Below are positions 32,703-43,008 of a DNA stretch of 56,674 bases, in pieces. The stretch is from Opitutales bacterium (GTDB lineage: Bacteria > Verrucomicrobiota > Verrucomicrobiia > Opitutales > Oceanipulchritudinaceae), in contig JAFIGH010000023.1 of assembly GCA_020831525.1 (NCBI GenBank), positions 1 to 56,674 of the forward strand, in the 5' to 3' direction. A program made the position numbers and the translations under genes. The notes under the pieces are model-generated. The model saw only the letters and a list, made by a program, of their open reading frames with translations, ran no database searches and had not been told where the DNA came from. Each line of letters begins with the position of its first letter. Within the stretch, counting starts at the first letter, position 1.

Positions 32703-35702
32703 ATGACTTTTCCCCTCAGCAAAACCCGAAATCTAGCCGACCCCGCACGTCGCTCCTTCTCCGCCGGTTCGCTGCCGCACGGATGCGTTGTACTCGCCGC
32801 GGCCCTCGCATTCCAAGGCGTTCATGCACAGCCGGTGCCGGAAGAGGACATTTTCCAACTGCCGGAGTTTGTCGTCGATGCGAGCCATGAGCGCGGCTAC
32901 CGGGCGACAAACACGTTGACGGGAACCTTCCTCGACACACCGCTGAAGGACAGCCCCTTCGCCATCGACGTCTTCATGCCCGACCTCATCGACGACACCG
33001 GGTCGACCAACATGCGCGAAATCCTCGCCTACGACTCGGGCCTGCAACTGGAGAACACCATTGGTTCGCAGGGTCCCGGAGGCGAGGGCGGCTACACCAT
33101 GGGCACGGAGTTCGACGCGCGCGGCATCGACAACGCCGAGACGGACATTGTCACGCGGGGGTTCCGCGCGCCGACGCTGAAGAATGGCTTCTTCACGCAG
33201 ACGCGCGTGGATACGATCAACATCGCCCGCGTGGAGCGGGCGGGCGGACCGCAGTCGCTCCTCTACGGCATCGGCGCGATCTCCGGCATCACCAATGTCA
33301 TCACAAAACGCCCCCTGCCCGAGCCGCGCTACCGGTTGCAAAGCTTCGTCGGCAACCACGATTTCTACCGCGGCACGGCAGAAGCCACCGGACCGTTGTG
33401 GAGCAACGAAAACATGATGTTGAATTACAACGCCCTCCTTGCCCTGCAAAAGGAGGGCTCCATCCGGCCCCACAGGAAAGAGGAGTCCATCTTTTTCGCA
33501 CCCGCCCTGCAGTTCCGGGGCTGGGACGCGACCACGGTCTTTCTCGCCTCCGAAATCGGGTGGCGCAAACAGCACGGCACGGGGCCGGGGGACATCGCCC
33601 ATCCGCGGGCGGGTTTGATCGATCCTCGCTCGGGCAATCCCTCGGGACTGAGTCAGACCGGCGATCCTGCACTGTTTCTGGAGGATTACCTCGGCCTCGG
33701 CCCCTACGGCAACATCGGCGGACCCGACACGTTCACAGAGGACGATGTAACCAGCTGGCATCTTGAGATCACCCAGCGAGTCGGTCGCAATTTCCGTCTT
33801 CTCGCGTCCTTCAACCGGGATGAACAGGACCGCGACCAGAGAAATTTCCTGCTCTCGCCCCGCATCCTGGAGCGCCGGGCGGACGACGGAACCTTCATCG
33901 ACGATGTCATCGAATACGCCTTCGGCGCGGAAGGCGAAACCCGCCGCACGCATCAGGCGCGCGTGGCCGCGCTGGCGTCCTTCGAGTTCCTCGGCGGGCA
34001 GCACAGCTTCGTGGCGGGGAGGCAGGACTTCAGTCAGCGGCGCAACTTCGACCAGCTGATCGAATCCTCCGTGATCGAAGTCAATGAATTGTTCCACATC
34101 TGGCCAGCGGACGGTTCCTCCATCCGCTACGAAGGCGAGGAGTTGCCGTTGCCGCGGGCACGCGACTTCATGAACACATGGTATCAGGGGCATTACCTCA
34201 TTTACCAAGGCAGCCTCTGGAACAACCGTATCCACCCCGTCCTTGGCTACCGCTGGGACCGCACCCACACACGGGCCCTGCGATCCAACTTCAGCGAAGA
34301 CGGAAGCCTCGGCGAACCCTTTGACCATATCGACCGCAACACCCTCGACGGCTATGCCAACGCAGGCGAACCCTTCAATATCGAAACGCCCACACTCGGG
34401 CTCTCCGTCAGCATCACCGACAACCTGTCCGTCTACGGTGTCTATGCCGAGGGCATCGCCCTTTCCAATGTAGCGCAGCGGGACGGCAACGACGAAGGGT
34501 TTCCGCCCGAATTCACCCGCAACCGCGAGGTGGGCATAAAGTTCAGCGCATGGAACGAGCGCATCTCCGGGCGCGTGACCTATTTCAACCTCCAGAAACG
34601 CGGGGGCGTGCGCTTCAGCTTTTACGCGCCCCGTCCGGCGGGAACCAGCTTCAATCCAGACGAGCCCATCACCGCCGCGCTGGAGGGCCGCACGGCGACC
34701 AACCCGCACGACATGCGCTACTTCATGAGTTTTCTCGAACTCTACGACATGGAGACGCCCGGCCTCTCCGAGCTGGAGCGGTTTACCGTCCTTCCCGTAG
34801 ATATGCCGGGCGTGGAGGTTTTTCAACAGGGAGACCGGCCGTTCTATATTTTTCCCTACGGCGAACTGGGGAATCCGGGCCGTTATGATCCGGCAACCAA
34901 CACCGCGCCCGACGGCTACGGGCAGGATCTGCTCGGTTTTATCCAGCATGCCCGCGAACTCGCCGCCGCCGGCACGCCCCTGCCCTCGACCTCGCCGCAG
35001 TTCATGTGGGCCGGACAAGGTAATCATCCGGGTGAGGACCGCGGGGCCTACCACACTTTTGACGAAGAATCGACCGGCTACGAGGCCCGCATACAAATCA
35101 CGCCCATCGACAATTGGCAGATGATCCTCAGCTACACCTACAACACGGTGGAGATCACCCAAGGCCTCACCGGACTGGCCGACCCCGAAACACACACGGG
35201 CCTTGAACCGTGGTGGTGGTACCTTGACCCCAACGACTTCGGCGACCCGACCCGGCCCAGCACCTACCAAGGCGACCTTTCCGCAGGTGTGCGCAACACC
35301 GACGTGCCCAAGCATTCCTTCACGCTTTGGACGAAATACGAATTCACCGAAGGGCTGCTCGAGGGCTTCGACCTCCGCTTCGGGGCGCGCCACGTCTCCT
35401 CCCGCGCGGCAGAATCGCCGTGGGCTCGCACGGACGGCGGATTCGTCAACGCCATCCACAACGCCCTTGGCGAAAACACGAAAGCACCCGTGCCCGGACA
35501 CACTATTTACGACGCCGGCATGGGCTACCGGTGGACGTGGAACGACCTTGACTGGATGATCAACCTGAACGTCCGCAACGTCTTCAACAAGCGCGAACTG
35601 ACCGCCCTCGCGGAGACACGCCAAGTGATGGGCGAGCCAATTCTCACGCGCTTTTTCCTCACTCCGCGGGACGTCCGGGTCTCCCTCCGTGTCGACTTTT
35701 AA
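32703..35702 (+). CDS. TonB-dependent outer-membrane receptor A
   Basis: This encodes 999 residues from ATG 32703. The signal peptide runs to ~44 (cut after VHA). The mature N-terminus DIFQLPEFVVDAS is the Opitutae-type region just before the plug and may serve as the TonB box. Plug domain ~60-200: DIVTRGFRAP, RVERAGGPQSLLYG and GAISGITNVITKRPLP are plug signatures. The rest is a 22-strand barrel ending in the terminal aromatic RVSLRVDF, needed for BAM assembly. It is paralogous to receptor B. There is no SusD partner, which is normal for this phylum. The substrate is not identifiable from sequence. Confidence 0.95.
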   Translation: MTFPLSKTRNLADPARRSFSAGSLPHGCVVLAAALAFQGVHAQPVPEEDIFQLPEFVVDASHERGYRATNTLTGTFLDTPLKDSPFAIDVFMPDLIDDTGSTNMREILAYDSGLQLENTIGSQGPGGEGGYTMGTEFDARGIDNAETDIVTRGFRAPTLKNGFFTQTRVDTINIARVERAGGPQSLLYGIGAISGITNVITKRPLPEPRYRLQSFVGNHDFYRGTAEATGPLWSNENMMLNYNALLALQKEGSIRPHRKEESIFFAPALQFRGWDATTVFLASEIGWRKQHGTGPGDIAHPRAGLIDPRSGNPSGLSQTGDPALFLEDYLGLGPYGNIGGPDTFTEDDVTSWHLEITQRVGRNFRLLASFNRDEQDRDQRNFLLSPRILERRADDGTFIDDVIEYAFGAEGETRRTHQARVAALASFEFLGGQHSFVAGRQDFSQRRNFDQLIESSVIEVNELFHIWPADGSSIRYEGEELPLPRARDFMNTWYQGHYLIYQGSLWNNRIHPVLGYRWDRTHTRALRSNFSEDGSLGEPFDHIDRNTLDGYANAGEPFNIETPTLGLSVSITDNLSVYGVYAEGIALSNVAQRDGNDEGFPPEFTRNREVGIKFSAWNERISGRVTYFNLQKRGGVRFSFYAPRPAGTSFNPDEPITAALEGRTATNPHDMRYFMSFLELYDMETPGLSELERFTVLPVDMPGVEVFQQGDRPFYIFPYGELGNPGRYDPATNTAPDGYGQDLLGFIQHARELAAAGTPLPSTSPQFMWAGQGNHPGEDRGAYHTFDEESTGYEARIQITPIDNWQMILSYTYNTVEITQGLTGLADPETHTGLEPWWWYLDPNDFGDPTRPSTYQGDLSAGVRNTDVPKHSFTLWTKYEFTEGLLEGFDLRFGARHVSSRAAESPWARTDGGFVNAIHNALGENTKAPVPGHTIYDAGMGYRWTWNDLDWMINLNVRNVFNKRELTALAETRQVMGEPILTRFFLTPRDVRVSLRVDF

Positions 35703-35772
35703 CAGGAACCTACCAATCGACTTTATCTGCTCTTCACCCTACACCGTAAACTCAACCATTGATTCCAAATTC

Positions 35773-37524
35773 ATGAAAACAACAATCCCAACCTCTGTAA
35801 GACTACTTGCCGCGGCCTTCGCAGGACTTGCCACTGTCGCCGCTCAAGCTGAGGACGCGCCTCAGATCATCTTCATCTCAGAAAACCAGTCGGCGGAGTC
35901 GGCAGCGCAGAACAGAGTTGAAGCTGAATACAACGCAACCCAACGCGAGGCCCTTCGCGAAACTAACTTCGCGGCGTGGGAAGCCTACGAAAACGTCGAA
36001 TGGCGGGATATCCCCGTGGAGTTCCGCAACGCGCGCCTCGCCGAAATCCTCGCCGACCTCGGCCTCGCCCCCGACGACCCGGCGGACAGGGGCTTCACCG
36101 ACTTCCTTGAAGCGCAAGGGTTCGACGTCTACCGCTCATGGACCGAACGGGAAGCCGATCCCATCACCGGCGCGATCACAGTGGACCACGAATTCTGGGG
36201 CGACATCGGCACGCCCTTCTCCGCGTCCGACGATTACCGTCTCTCGCAGGAGCAAATCGACCGCCTTGAAGCGGCGGACCTCGTTATCATGAGCCCGAAC
36301 ACCGATGCCGCGCGTTACGCGTGGGGCGGACGCGAGGGCGGCAACGCCTCCACTGTTCTCAACGAGCAGTGGAATGGACTGCGGGTCCCCATCATCTCCA
36401 TGAACGCCCCTCTCATCCAGACGAACGAATTCGGCAGCTGGGGTTGGGGCTGGGGCTACGGATTCGCCACAACCTACGGCACCCTATCGCCCTTCAACCG
36501 CGGCGATCAAACCCCCGCCGAACTGGAGCGTTTTGTCTTCCTCGACTGGATACCGCGGGTCCGTCGCGGCGAGTCACCGCTTCTCGCCGGTTTGGAGCCG
36601 ACCGACGGCGACCGGCTGGCCATCTACAAGGATTATGAAACACTCCCCGGCCTCCCGCGCACCCCGAGGAAGTTCAGCAACAACAGCAACTACTCTTACC
36701 CCGCCAACGTTCGGGTGGTTCTCGAACTTGATGTGCCCAACTTTTTCACGGCCGGTCTCGAAATATCCACGCGCGACCCCATTCTGCTGGACGTCGCCGC
36801 GGGCATCCGCTTCTTCCAGCCTACGGGATTGCCGAGCGAGCGCGTCGGCACCCCTGCCGAGCGCCGCATTTACCTTGCCGCCGGATTGGGCAACACCGGC
36901 CTCTACAACTTCAGCTCTACTGGCGAGCAGCTCTTCATGAACGTCGTCACGCAGTTCACGCAACCGGCCGGAGTCACCACCTACACCGTCACCTTCGACC
37001 TCGGCGACCTCGGCACGCGCGTGGGCGGAGGCGAGCTGGTCCAGACCGTCGCCCAGGGCGCCGCCGCCTTTGCGCCGGAAGTTGAGGCCGATGCGGGCTG
37101 GGCCTTCACGGGCTGGGACGCCGCCTTTGACAACATCACCGCCGACACCACCGTCACGGCGCAATACGAGGAAGCCGATAACGGCACCTGGGCCGGGTTG
37201 CCCCTTGAAGAGGACGGCACCGTCGTGACCGAGGCTTTCGGCACGCTTTTCCCCTTGGAGGACTACGCCTACGTCTACCGCCTCGAAGCGTGGGTCTACC
37301 TGCCGGAAACCTTTGTCACGGCCAACGGTGCATGGATATTCGGCCCGGGCTTGGAAGACCTCCCGGTCGATGGTGACGGTTGGTTCGAAGGCACCCCGCT
37401 GGGTCTCATCCACATGGACAGCGACGCGGGCTATCTCTACATCCACGGTGCCGAACACTGGGCCTTCCCCACGGATCGCGTGGAGAACGGCGGCCGCTGG
37501 GTCTTTCTCTTCGGTGGTCCCTGA
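35773..37524 (+). CDS. Secreted protein of unknown fold with InlB-type repeat and C-terminal surface module
   Basis: This encodes 583 residues from ATG 35773. Signal peptide 1-26 (cut after AQA). Residues ~30-430 show an alpha/beta pattern: RLEAADLVIMSPNTDAARYA, then GLRVPIISMNAPLI and GIRFFQPTGLPSER. It vaguely recalls a class-I amidotransferase-like (ThuA/GldG) fold but I could not place it. Residues ~432-493 are a beta-grasp InlB B-type repeat (TYTVTFDLGDLGTRVGGGEL ... WAFTGWDAAFDNITADTTV). Residues ~473-583 end in the Trp/Tyr-rich module (FGTLFPLEDYAYVYRLEAWV, GYLYIHGAEHWAF). It sits 70 bp after receptor A without a terminator between, so it may be the receptor's surface partner. Confidence 0.7.
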   Translation: MKTTIPTSVRLLAAAFAGLATVAAQAEDAPQIIFISENQSAESAAQNRVEAEYNATQREALRETNFAAWEAYENVEWRDIPVEFRNARLAEILADLGLAPDDPADRGFTDFLEAQGFDVYRSWTEREADPITGAITVDHEFWGDIGTPFSASDDYRLSQEQIDRLEAADLVIMSPNTDAARYAWGGREGGNASTVLNEQWNGLRVPIISMNAPLIQTNEFGSWGWGWGYGFATTYGTLSPFNRGDQTPAELERFVFLDWIPRVRRGESPLLAGLEPTDGDRLAIYKDYETLPGLPRTPRKFSNNSNYSYPANVRVVLELDVPNFFTAGLEISTRDPILLDVAAGIRFFQPTGLPSERVGTPAERRIYLAAGLGNTGLYNFSSTGEQLFMNVVTQFTQPAGVTTYTVTFDLGDLGTRVGGGELVQTVAQGAAAFAPEVEADAGWAFTGWDAAFDNITADTTVTAQYEEADNGTWAGLPLEEDGTVVTEAFGTLFPLEDYAYVYRLEAWVYLPETFVTANGAWIFGPGLEDLPVDGDGWFEGTPLGLIHMDSDAGYLYIHGAEHWAFPTDRVENGGRWVFLFGGP

Positions 37525-37547
37525 TCCGCTTGATGAACAGGTTTGAT

Positions 37548-37583
37548 AAAGCCTCCCGCGCCGCTGAGGGCGCGGGAGGCTTT
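37548..37583 (+). terminator. Rho-independent terminator after the 35.8-kb secreted protein
   Basis: AAAGCCTCCCGCGC, an 8-base loop, then GCGCGGGAGGCTTT: a 14-bp perfect stem ending in T residues, 24 bases after the stop codon. It would separate receptor A and its follower from receptor B. Confidence 0.9.
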
Positions 37584-37691
37584 CCGCCCAAGGTGTTATG
37601 TTCTCTGATACGCTGACGACCGTGAAATCCGCGCGCCGGCATCCGCCGACCGGTCAACCGCATTGATACCCATCCCCGAATCCCCGAGACA

Positions 37692-40658
37692 ATGGTTCCC
37701 ATGCTCATTCATTCCCATCCTCACCGTGGCCGCACCCTTACGTTTCTAGGCTGCCTGGCCGTGAGTTTCGCCCCCCTATCCTCTCCGGCCCAGCCTGCGG
37801 AGGATGAGGACATTTTCCAGCTCCCCGAATTCGTCGTCGACGCCAGCCAGGACCGCGGCTACCGGGCGACCAACACGCTCACGGGGACCTTCCTCGACAC
37901 GCCGCTGAAAAACAGTCCGTTCGCGATCGATGTCTTCATGCCCGACCTCATCGCCGACACCGGCTCGACGAACATGCGCGAGATCCTCGCCTACGACTCG
38001 GGTCTGCAACTGGAGAATACCATCTCCTCGCAGGGCCCGGGGGGCGAAGGGGGCTACACCTTGGGTGTGGAGTTCGACGCGCGCGGTATCGACAATGCGG
38101 AGACGGACATTGTCACGCGCGGATTCCGCGCACCCACGCTCAAGAACGGCTTCTTCACGCAAACGCGGGTAGATACGATCAATATCGCCCGCGTGGAACG
38201 AGCGGGCGGACCGCAGTCGCTTCTCTACGGAATCGGGGCTATCTCCGGGATCACCAACGTCATCACAAAGCGGCCCATGCCGGAGCCGCGCTACCACTTC
38301 GAGGTTTTCGGCGGCAACCACGATTTCTACAGAGCAACGGGTGAAGCCACCGGGCCGGTTTGGAGCAACGACGAACTCCAACTGAACTACAACGCGCTCT
38401 TCGCCGCGCAGCGCGAGGGTACCCTACGGCCGCACGAGAAGGACGAATCCTTCTTCTTGAGCCCAGGTCTCCAATTTCGCGGATGGGACGCAACGACGAT
38501 CTACTTGAACTATGAGCACGGCTGGCGCAAACAACACGGCACCGGCCCTAAGGATATCTCCCACCCGCGCGCAGGGGTCATCAACCCGGCCACGGGCCAA
38601 CCCTCCGGACGCAGGGAAACCGACGAATCCGCCCGCTTTCTCGAAGATTTTCTCGGCATAGGGCACTACGGAAATCTCGGCGGTCCGGATCACTTCACAG
38701 AGGATGATGTGGGCACCGCGCACTTGGAGATCACACAACGTATCGGAGACAATTTCCGCTTACTTGCCTCTTTCAACAGAGACACCCAGGACCGCGACCG
38801 CAGGTTCTTCGCAATGTCGCCGACGATCCGTGAAGATTTCCTCGAAGACGGATCCGTCGTCGACGACATCATCTACGCCTTTGCCGAAACGGACGACCGA
38901 CGCCGCACGCATCAGGCGCGTTTGGCCGGTCTGGCCTCCTTCGAGGCGTTCGGCGGGCGCCATAGCTTTGTCGCAGGCCGTCAGGAATACAGCGAGCGCC
39001 GCCAAAACAACCGCTTTCCAGAGAGCAGTGCTATCGAATCGCAGGAGAGGTTTTCCACATGGGCGGCCGACGGGTCCTCGATCCGCTACACCGGCGAAAC
39101 GCTCATCGACCCGATAGACCGTGATTTCTTCTGGGAGTGGTACCAAGGGCATTACCTCATTTATCAAGGCAACCTTTGGAATGACCGGATTCACCCCGTC
39201 CTCGGCTACCGCTGGGACCGCACCCATACACGATACCTGCGTTCCCGTTACCGCAGCGACGGTTCATTGGATGAACCCTTCGATCCCATCGCAGGCCGTA
39301 ACACCCTCGACGGCTACGCCAATGCAGGCGAGCCCTTCACCATCGACACACCCACCGCCGGTCTGTCAGTGAGCATTACGGACAACCTTTCGATCTACGG
39401 TGTCTATGCCGAAGGTATTGCCCTCTCCAATGTCGCGCAACGCGACGGCAACGACGAGGGCTTTCCGCCCGAGTTCACCCGCAACCGGGAGGTCGGCGTC
39501 AAGTTCAGCCTATGGAACGAACGTATCTCCGGGCGCGTGACCTATTTTAATCTCCAGAAGCGCGGCGGCGTCCGCTACAGCTTCTACGCCCCCAACCCCT
39601 CGCGCGAAAATTTCAACCCCGACGAGCCAGTGACCGTCTCTTTACCGGCGGGCTCGGCGAACAACCCCAACGACCTCCGCCGTTTCATGAGCTTCCTCGG
39701 CCTCTACGATATGGAAACTCCCGATCTTTCCGAAATCGACCGGTTCAGCGTTCTCCCCGACGACTTGCCCGGCGTCGAACGCGTGGACCAGGCCGGCAGC
39801 ATTTACTATGTCCTGCCCTTCGGCGATCCGGTAAGCCCCGGCAGCTACGACCCCGCCACCAACACCGCGCCGGCGGGATACGGCGCGGATCTACTCGGCT
39901 TCGTTGAACACGCGCGCGAACTCGACGCTGAGGGAGTCGGATTCGGCGCTCCAAACTTCATGTGGGCCGCGCAAGGAAACCACCCCGGCGAAGACCGCGG
40001 GGCCTACCACAACTTCGACGAGGAATCCGAGGGTTACGAAGTCCGCCTGCAGATCACCCCGACGGACAACTGGCAGATGATCCTCAGCTATACCTACAAT
40101 GTCGTCGAGGTCTCGCAGGGATTGGCGCGCATTGTCGATCCCGTCATCGTTACCGGCATCGAACCATGGTTCTGGTACCTCCCCAGAGAAGACTTCGCCG
40201 ACTGGCGGCGGCCCAGCACCTACCAAGGCGACCTCTCCGCCGGTGTGCGGAACACCGATGTGCCGATTCACTCCTTCTCCCTCTGGACGAAGTACGAGTT
40301 CACCGAGGGTTTTCTCGAGGGCTTCGACATCCGCTTCGGCGCACGCCACACTTCGTCGCGCGCCTCGGAATCGCCGTGGGCCAGTTCCTCCGGGACCTTC
40401 GTCGACGCCATTGACCGTGGGCTCGGAGAGAACACGAAAGCGCCCGTTCCCGGGTATACCCTCTATGACGCAGGTCTCGGGTACCGCTGGTCCTGGCGCG
40501 ATCTTGACCTGCGCCTCAACCTGAACGTGCGCAATGTATTCAACAAGCGCCAACTCACCGCCACTGCCACCAACCGGACGGTATTCGGCGAGCCCGCGGT
40601 GACACGGTTTTTCCTCGAACCGAGGGATGTCCGGATCTCCCTCCGTGTCAGCTTTTGA
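37692..40658 (+). CDS. TonB-dependent outer-membrane receptor B
   Basis: This encodes 988 residues from ATG 37692 (a second ATG at 37701 is possible). Signal peptide to ~34. It has the same plug and barrel plan as receptor A: DIFQLPEFVVDASQDRGY, RVERAGGPQSLLYG, ending RISLRVSF. Long identical stretches to receptor A, e.g. NVAQRDGNDEGFPPEFTRNR, show a fairly recent duplication. Differences cluster in surface-loop segments of the barrel, e.g. residues ~230-260 and ~605-700, so the two receptors may accept related but different ligands. Confidence 0.95.
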   Translation: MVPMLIHSHPHRGRTLTFLGCLAVSFAPLSSPAQPAEDEDIFQLPEFVVDASQDRGYRATNTLTGTFLDTPLKNSPFAIDVFMPDLIADTGSTNMREILAYDSGLQLENTISSQGPGGEGGYTLGVEFDARGIDNAETDIVTRGFRAPTLKNGFFTQTRVDTINIARVERAGGPQSLLYGIGAISGITNVITKRPMPEPRYHFEVFGGNHDFYRATGEATGPVWSNDELQLNYNALFAAQREGTLRPHEKDESFFLSPGLQFRGWDATTIYLNYEHGWRKQHGTGPKDISHPRAGVINPATGQPSGRRETDESARFLEDFLGIGHYGNLGGPDHFTEDDVGTAHLEITQRIGDNFRLLASFNRDTQDRDRRFFAMSPTIREDFLEDGSVVDDIIYAFAETDDRRRTHQARLAGLASFEAFGGRHSFVAGRQEYSERRQNNRFPESSAIESQERFSTWAADGSSIRYTGETLIDPIDRDFFWEWYQGHYLIYQGNLWNDRIHPVLGYRWDRTHTRYLRSRYRSDGSLDEPFDPIAGRNTLDGYANAGEPFTIDTPTAGLSVSITDNLSIYGVYAEGIALSNVAQRDGNDEGFPPEFTRNREVGVKFSLWNERISGRVTYFNLQKRGGVRYSFYAPNPSRENFNPDEPVTVSLPAGSANNPNDLRRFMSFLGLYDMETPDLSEIDRFSVLPDDLPGVERVDQAGSIYYVLPFGDPVSPGSYDPATNTAPAGYGADLLGFVEHARELDAEGVGFGAPNFMWAAQGNHPGEDRGAYHNFDEESEGYEVRLQITPTDNWQMILSYTYNVVEVSQGLARIVDPVIVTGIEPWFWYLPREDFADWRRPSTYQGDLSAGVRNTDVPIHSFSLWTKYEFTEGFLEGFDIRFGARHTSSRASESPWASSSGTFVDAIDRGLGENTKAPVPGYTLYDAGLGYRWSWRDLDLRLNLNVRNVFNKRQLTATATNRTVFGEPAVTRFFLEPRDVRISLRVSF

Positions 40659-40836
40659 TGTCCGGGTACGCCTCAAATACAGTGTTTAATCGAGCAGGCG
40701 CAAAATGTCGCAATCTTTCCGCAATATCGTATGGTTTTGTCGCCGGACCGGGTCTATACTTACTAAGTCCCTCGTCCCTGATATCCGCGGTGTATAAATC
40801 CGCAGCAAACTACCCATCTACTCCGTTGTAAGTTAC
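40659..40836 (+). promoter_or_regulatory. Probable promoter region of the toroid protein pair
   Basis: This 178-bp gap has an AT-rich middle. TATACT at 40755-40760 is a good -10; the -35 region (ATGGTT/TTTTGT) is poor. No terminator hairpin of receptor B was seen. No ribosome site better than 3 bases precedes ATG 40837. Confidence 0.35.
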
Positions 40837-43008
40837 ATGCCTTTCTGCCTTACGAAACTTGATTTTCTCCAGTTCACCCGTTTTGCCTCGCTCGCGGGCT
40901 TCACCGTTGTTTTCCACGCCGCTTCGACAGTGGCCTCCGCGTCAGTGGAGGAAGGTTCCTTCGCCGAGCGCGCGGAATGGATGATCGCCAACCTCCGGGC
41001 ACAAACCCTCCAGCCGCAACCGACGGTCGGCAGGGCGCACCTTGCCGCGGCCGGAGCACGCCTTCACGCCGATCCGGCGGACACCGAGGCCGTCCAATAT
41101 GTCGCGGACACGCGGCCGGCCGGACAACCGGCCTTTAACATGCCGATGCTCGCAAATGTCTACCTGCGCTTCGCCGACAGCTTCAGCGGCTCGCAGCGGA
41201 ACGCCATCCGCGATTCGGCAACCTCGGTATTGAACTGGAACGAGGACTACACGGAAAACCACCGCATCCTCCTCTGGTCGAGCCTGTATCTGTTTGCGCA
41301 AACCTTCTCCGGTGGAACGTGGAATTGGGAAGAGAACGGCGAGACACTATCCCTCAACAGCGTCCAAGCCATGGAGCGCGCCCGTGGCAAGCTGCTCTCG
41401 TATGGGCGGAGCCTCTACGAGATGGGCCACAACGAGTTTCTGTCCCCGAGCTACGAAGGCTTCAAAATCGCTTCCTGGCTGAATCTCCACGATTTCGCGC
41501 AAGACGCCGCCGTGCGGGAGGCCGCGGCGGCCGCCCTCATCTACCACACCACCCTCCTTGCCCACGCCTCCTTCGAGGAGATCCTCATGCCCCCATACAG
41601 CCGCGGCAGCGGCTCCCCCCTCGGCCGCAACCTAAACGCCGACATCCAGTGGACAACATGGATGCTCTGGGGCACCGGGGATCCGGGTTCGGGAAACGCG
41701 CGCACTGACCTCACACACTTTTTCCTCGGCTTCACTGATTGGAGACCGGAACCGTTCCTCGAGTCCATAGCGAGGGGCCATGTCGACAGCCCCTACATCT
41801 TCCACGCACAGCAGCCGTTCTTCTTTTCACAGAAACCGGGCTACATGATGCGCACGACCTACCGCGACCCGCGCTTCGCCGTAAGTTCCGGCGTTTACCG
41901 CTTCGATCCGGAAGACCTCAACATCCCCGGAGCACGGCAACTCATCGACGACGCCCAGTTCATGATCGTATGGGACAGCACACAAGCGCACCGGCAGATT
42001 ATGGCCGGCGATCCCTTCTGGCGATCCGCTTCGGGCACGGGATGGGGCGACGCCAGCTCGCCCTTCATGCAGACGGGCCAGTTCGAAAACACGGCCATTG
42101 TCCTTTTCGACATCCCGGACGAAGATCCGTGGCCGGAGCTCACCCAATGGTCCGGCGCACGCCGCGAAACACCCATCGCAACCGCACAAGTCCGCTTTCC
42201 TGCCGCCGCGGACTACCAACCGGGCGAGGACGACTGGTATTTCCTTTCCGACGACGGCATTTACATCGCCGTCAAGACCCTGCGTCCGGCCGTCTACGAT
42301 ATCCGCGGGATGATGGATATCCGCTTTGAGACGCTCTCCACCCGCGGTACGAACGGCGAGCGCTGGCAGACCGGCTTTGTCTTTGAAATCGCGACCGACA
42401 GCGAGTTCGCCTCGCTCGAAGATTTTAAAGAGGCGGTCTACGCAAACACGTTGGAGGTCGACTGGGAGGCATGGACGGTAAGCTACACGGGCACCCGCGG
42501 CCACACCCTCGCGATGACCTACAACACCTCCATGGACCCGCCCGATCTTGCGGTTCCCGGTGTGACCGTGAATTCCACCGCAATCGACTTCCTCGACTGG
42601 CCCGTGATGGCGAGCCCCTTTGTTGCCCTCGAAGAGCGCGTCCTGCGCCTGCACCGCGGGAACGACTCCCTTGTCGTCGACTGGAGCGGCGATCTGCCGC
42701 AAACCCGCACCGACGGACCGCGCTCCCCGCGCGAGGGTTTCCTCCGCTCCGCTCACAAGGTCGACGAAACATGGCACTCGCTCGACGGACTCGGCGAATT
42801 TGTCGCCGATGAATTCAACACATGGACCGGACGCGGATGGATCTATCTGCTCGACAAAGGCTGGCTCTATGCCGCCGAAACAGCCTCGGGCGACTACATT
42901 TACTCAAAGGATCTCGGTTGGCTCTACGCTTCCGCGGAATCGCTGCCGTACGTCTACGAAATGGACGACGGCGGCTGGATTCACCTGCACGATACGACAA
43001 CACCATGA
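40837..43008 (+). CDS. Secreted (alpha/alpha)-toroid + beta-sandwich protein 1, candidate polysaccharide lyase
   Basis: This encodes 723 residues; signal peptide 1-~35 (cut near ASA). Residues ~40-330 are helix-rich with TENHR at 139-143 followed by WSS-YL-AQ, and EFLSPSYEGFKIASW and LNLHDFAQDAAVREAA. These are the kind of helices that build an (alpha/alpha) toroid. Residues ~340-640 are beta-sandwich-like, with DDWYFLSDDGIYIAVKTL resembling the C-terminal sandwich of heparinase-type lyases. The last 83 residues (42757-43005) carry the Trp-rich module (GRGWIYLLDKGWLYAAET). It is paralogous to the next gene, which it overlaps by four bases. The lyase assignment is inference; a catalytic Tyr/His pair cannot be named. 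Confidence 0.62.
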   Translation: MPFCLTKLDFLQFTRFASLAGFTVVFHAASTVASASVEEGSFAERAEWMIANLRAQTLQPQPTVGRAHLAAAGARLHADPADTEAVQYVADTRPAGQPAFNMPMLANVYLRFADSFSGSQRNAIRDSATSVLNWNEDYTENHRILLWSSLYLFAQTFSGGTWNWEENGETLSLNSVQAMERARGKLLSYGRSLYEMGHNEFLSPSYEGFKIASWLNLHDFAQDAAVREAAAAALIYHTTLLAHASFEEILMPPYSRGSGSPLGRNLNADIQWTTWMLWGTGDPGSGNARTDLTHFFLGFTDWRPEPFLESIARGHVDSPYIFHAQQPFFFSQKPGYMMRTTYRDPRFAVSSGVYRFDPEDLNIPGARQLIDDAQFMIVWDSTQAHRQIMAGDPFWRSASGTGWGDASSPFMQTGQFENTAIVLFDIPDEDPWPELTQWSGARRETPIATAQVRFPAAADYQPGEDDWYFLSDDGIYIAVKTLRPAVYDIRGMMDIRFETLSTRGTNGERWQTGFVFEIATDSEFASLEDFKEAVYANTLEVDWEAWTVSYTGTRGHTLAMTYNTSMDPPDLAVPGVTVNSTAIDFLDWPVMASPFVALEERVLRLHRGNDSLVVDWSGDLPQTRTDGPRSPREGFLRSAHKVDETWHSLDGLGEFVADEFNTWTGRGWIYLLDKGWLYAAETASGDYIYSKDLGWLYASAESLPYVYEMDDGGWIHLHDTTTP

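Noticed and set aside
32733-35624. 963-codon open frame antisense to TonB receptor A
   Set aside because: It is a codon-bias shadow of the receptor gene: the product is Gly/Val/Glu/Arg-rich without any domain, and the same effect is seen opposite many genes here.
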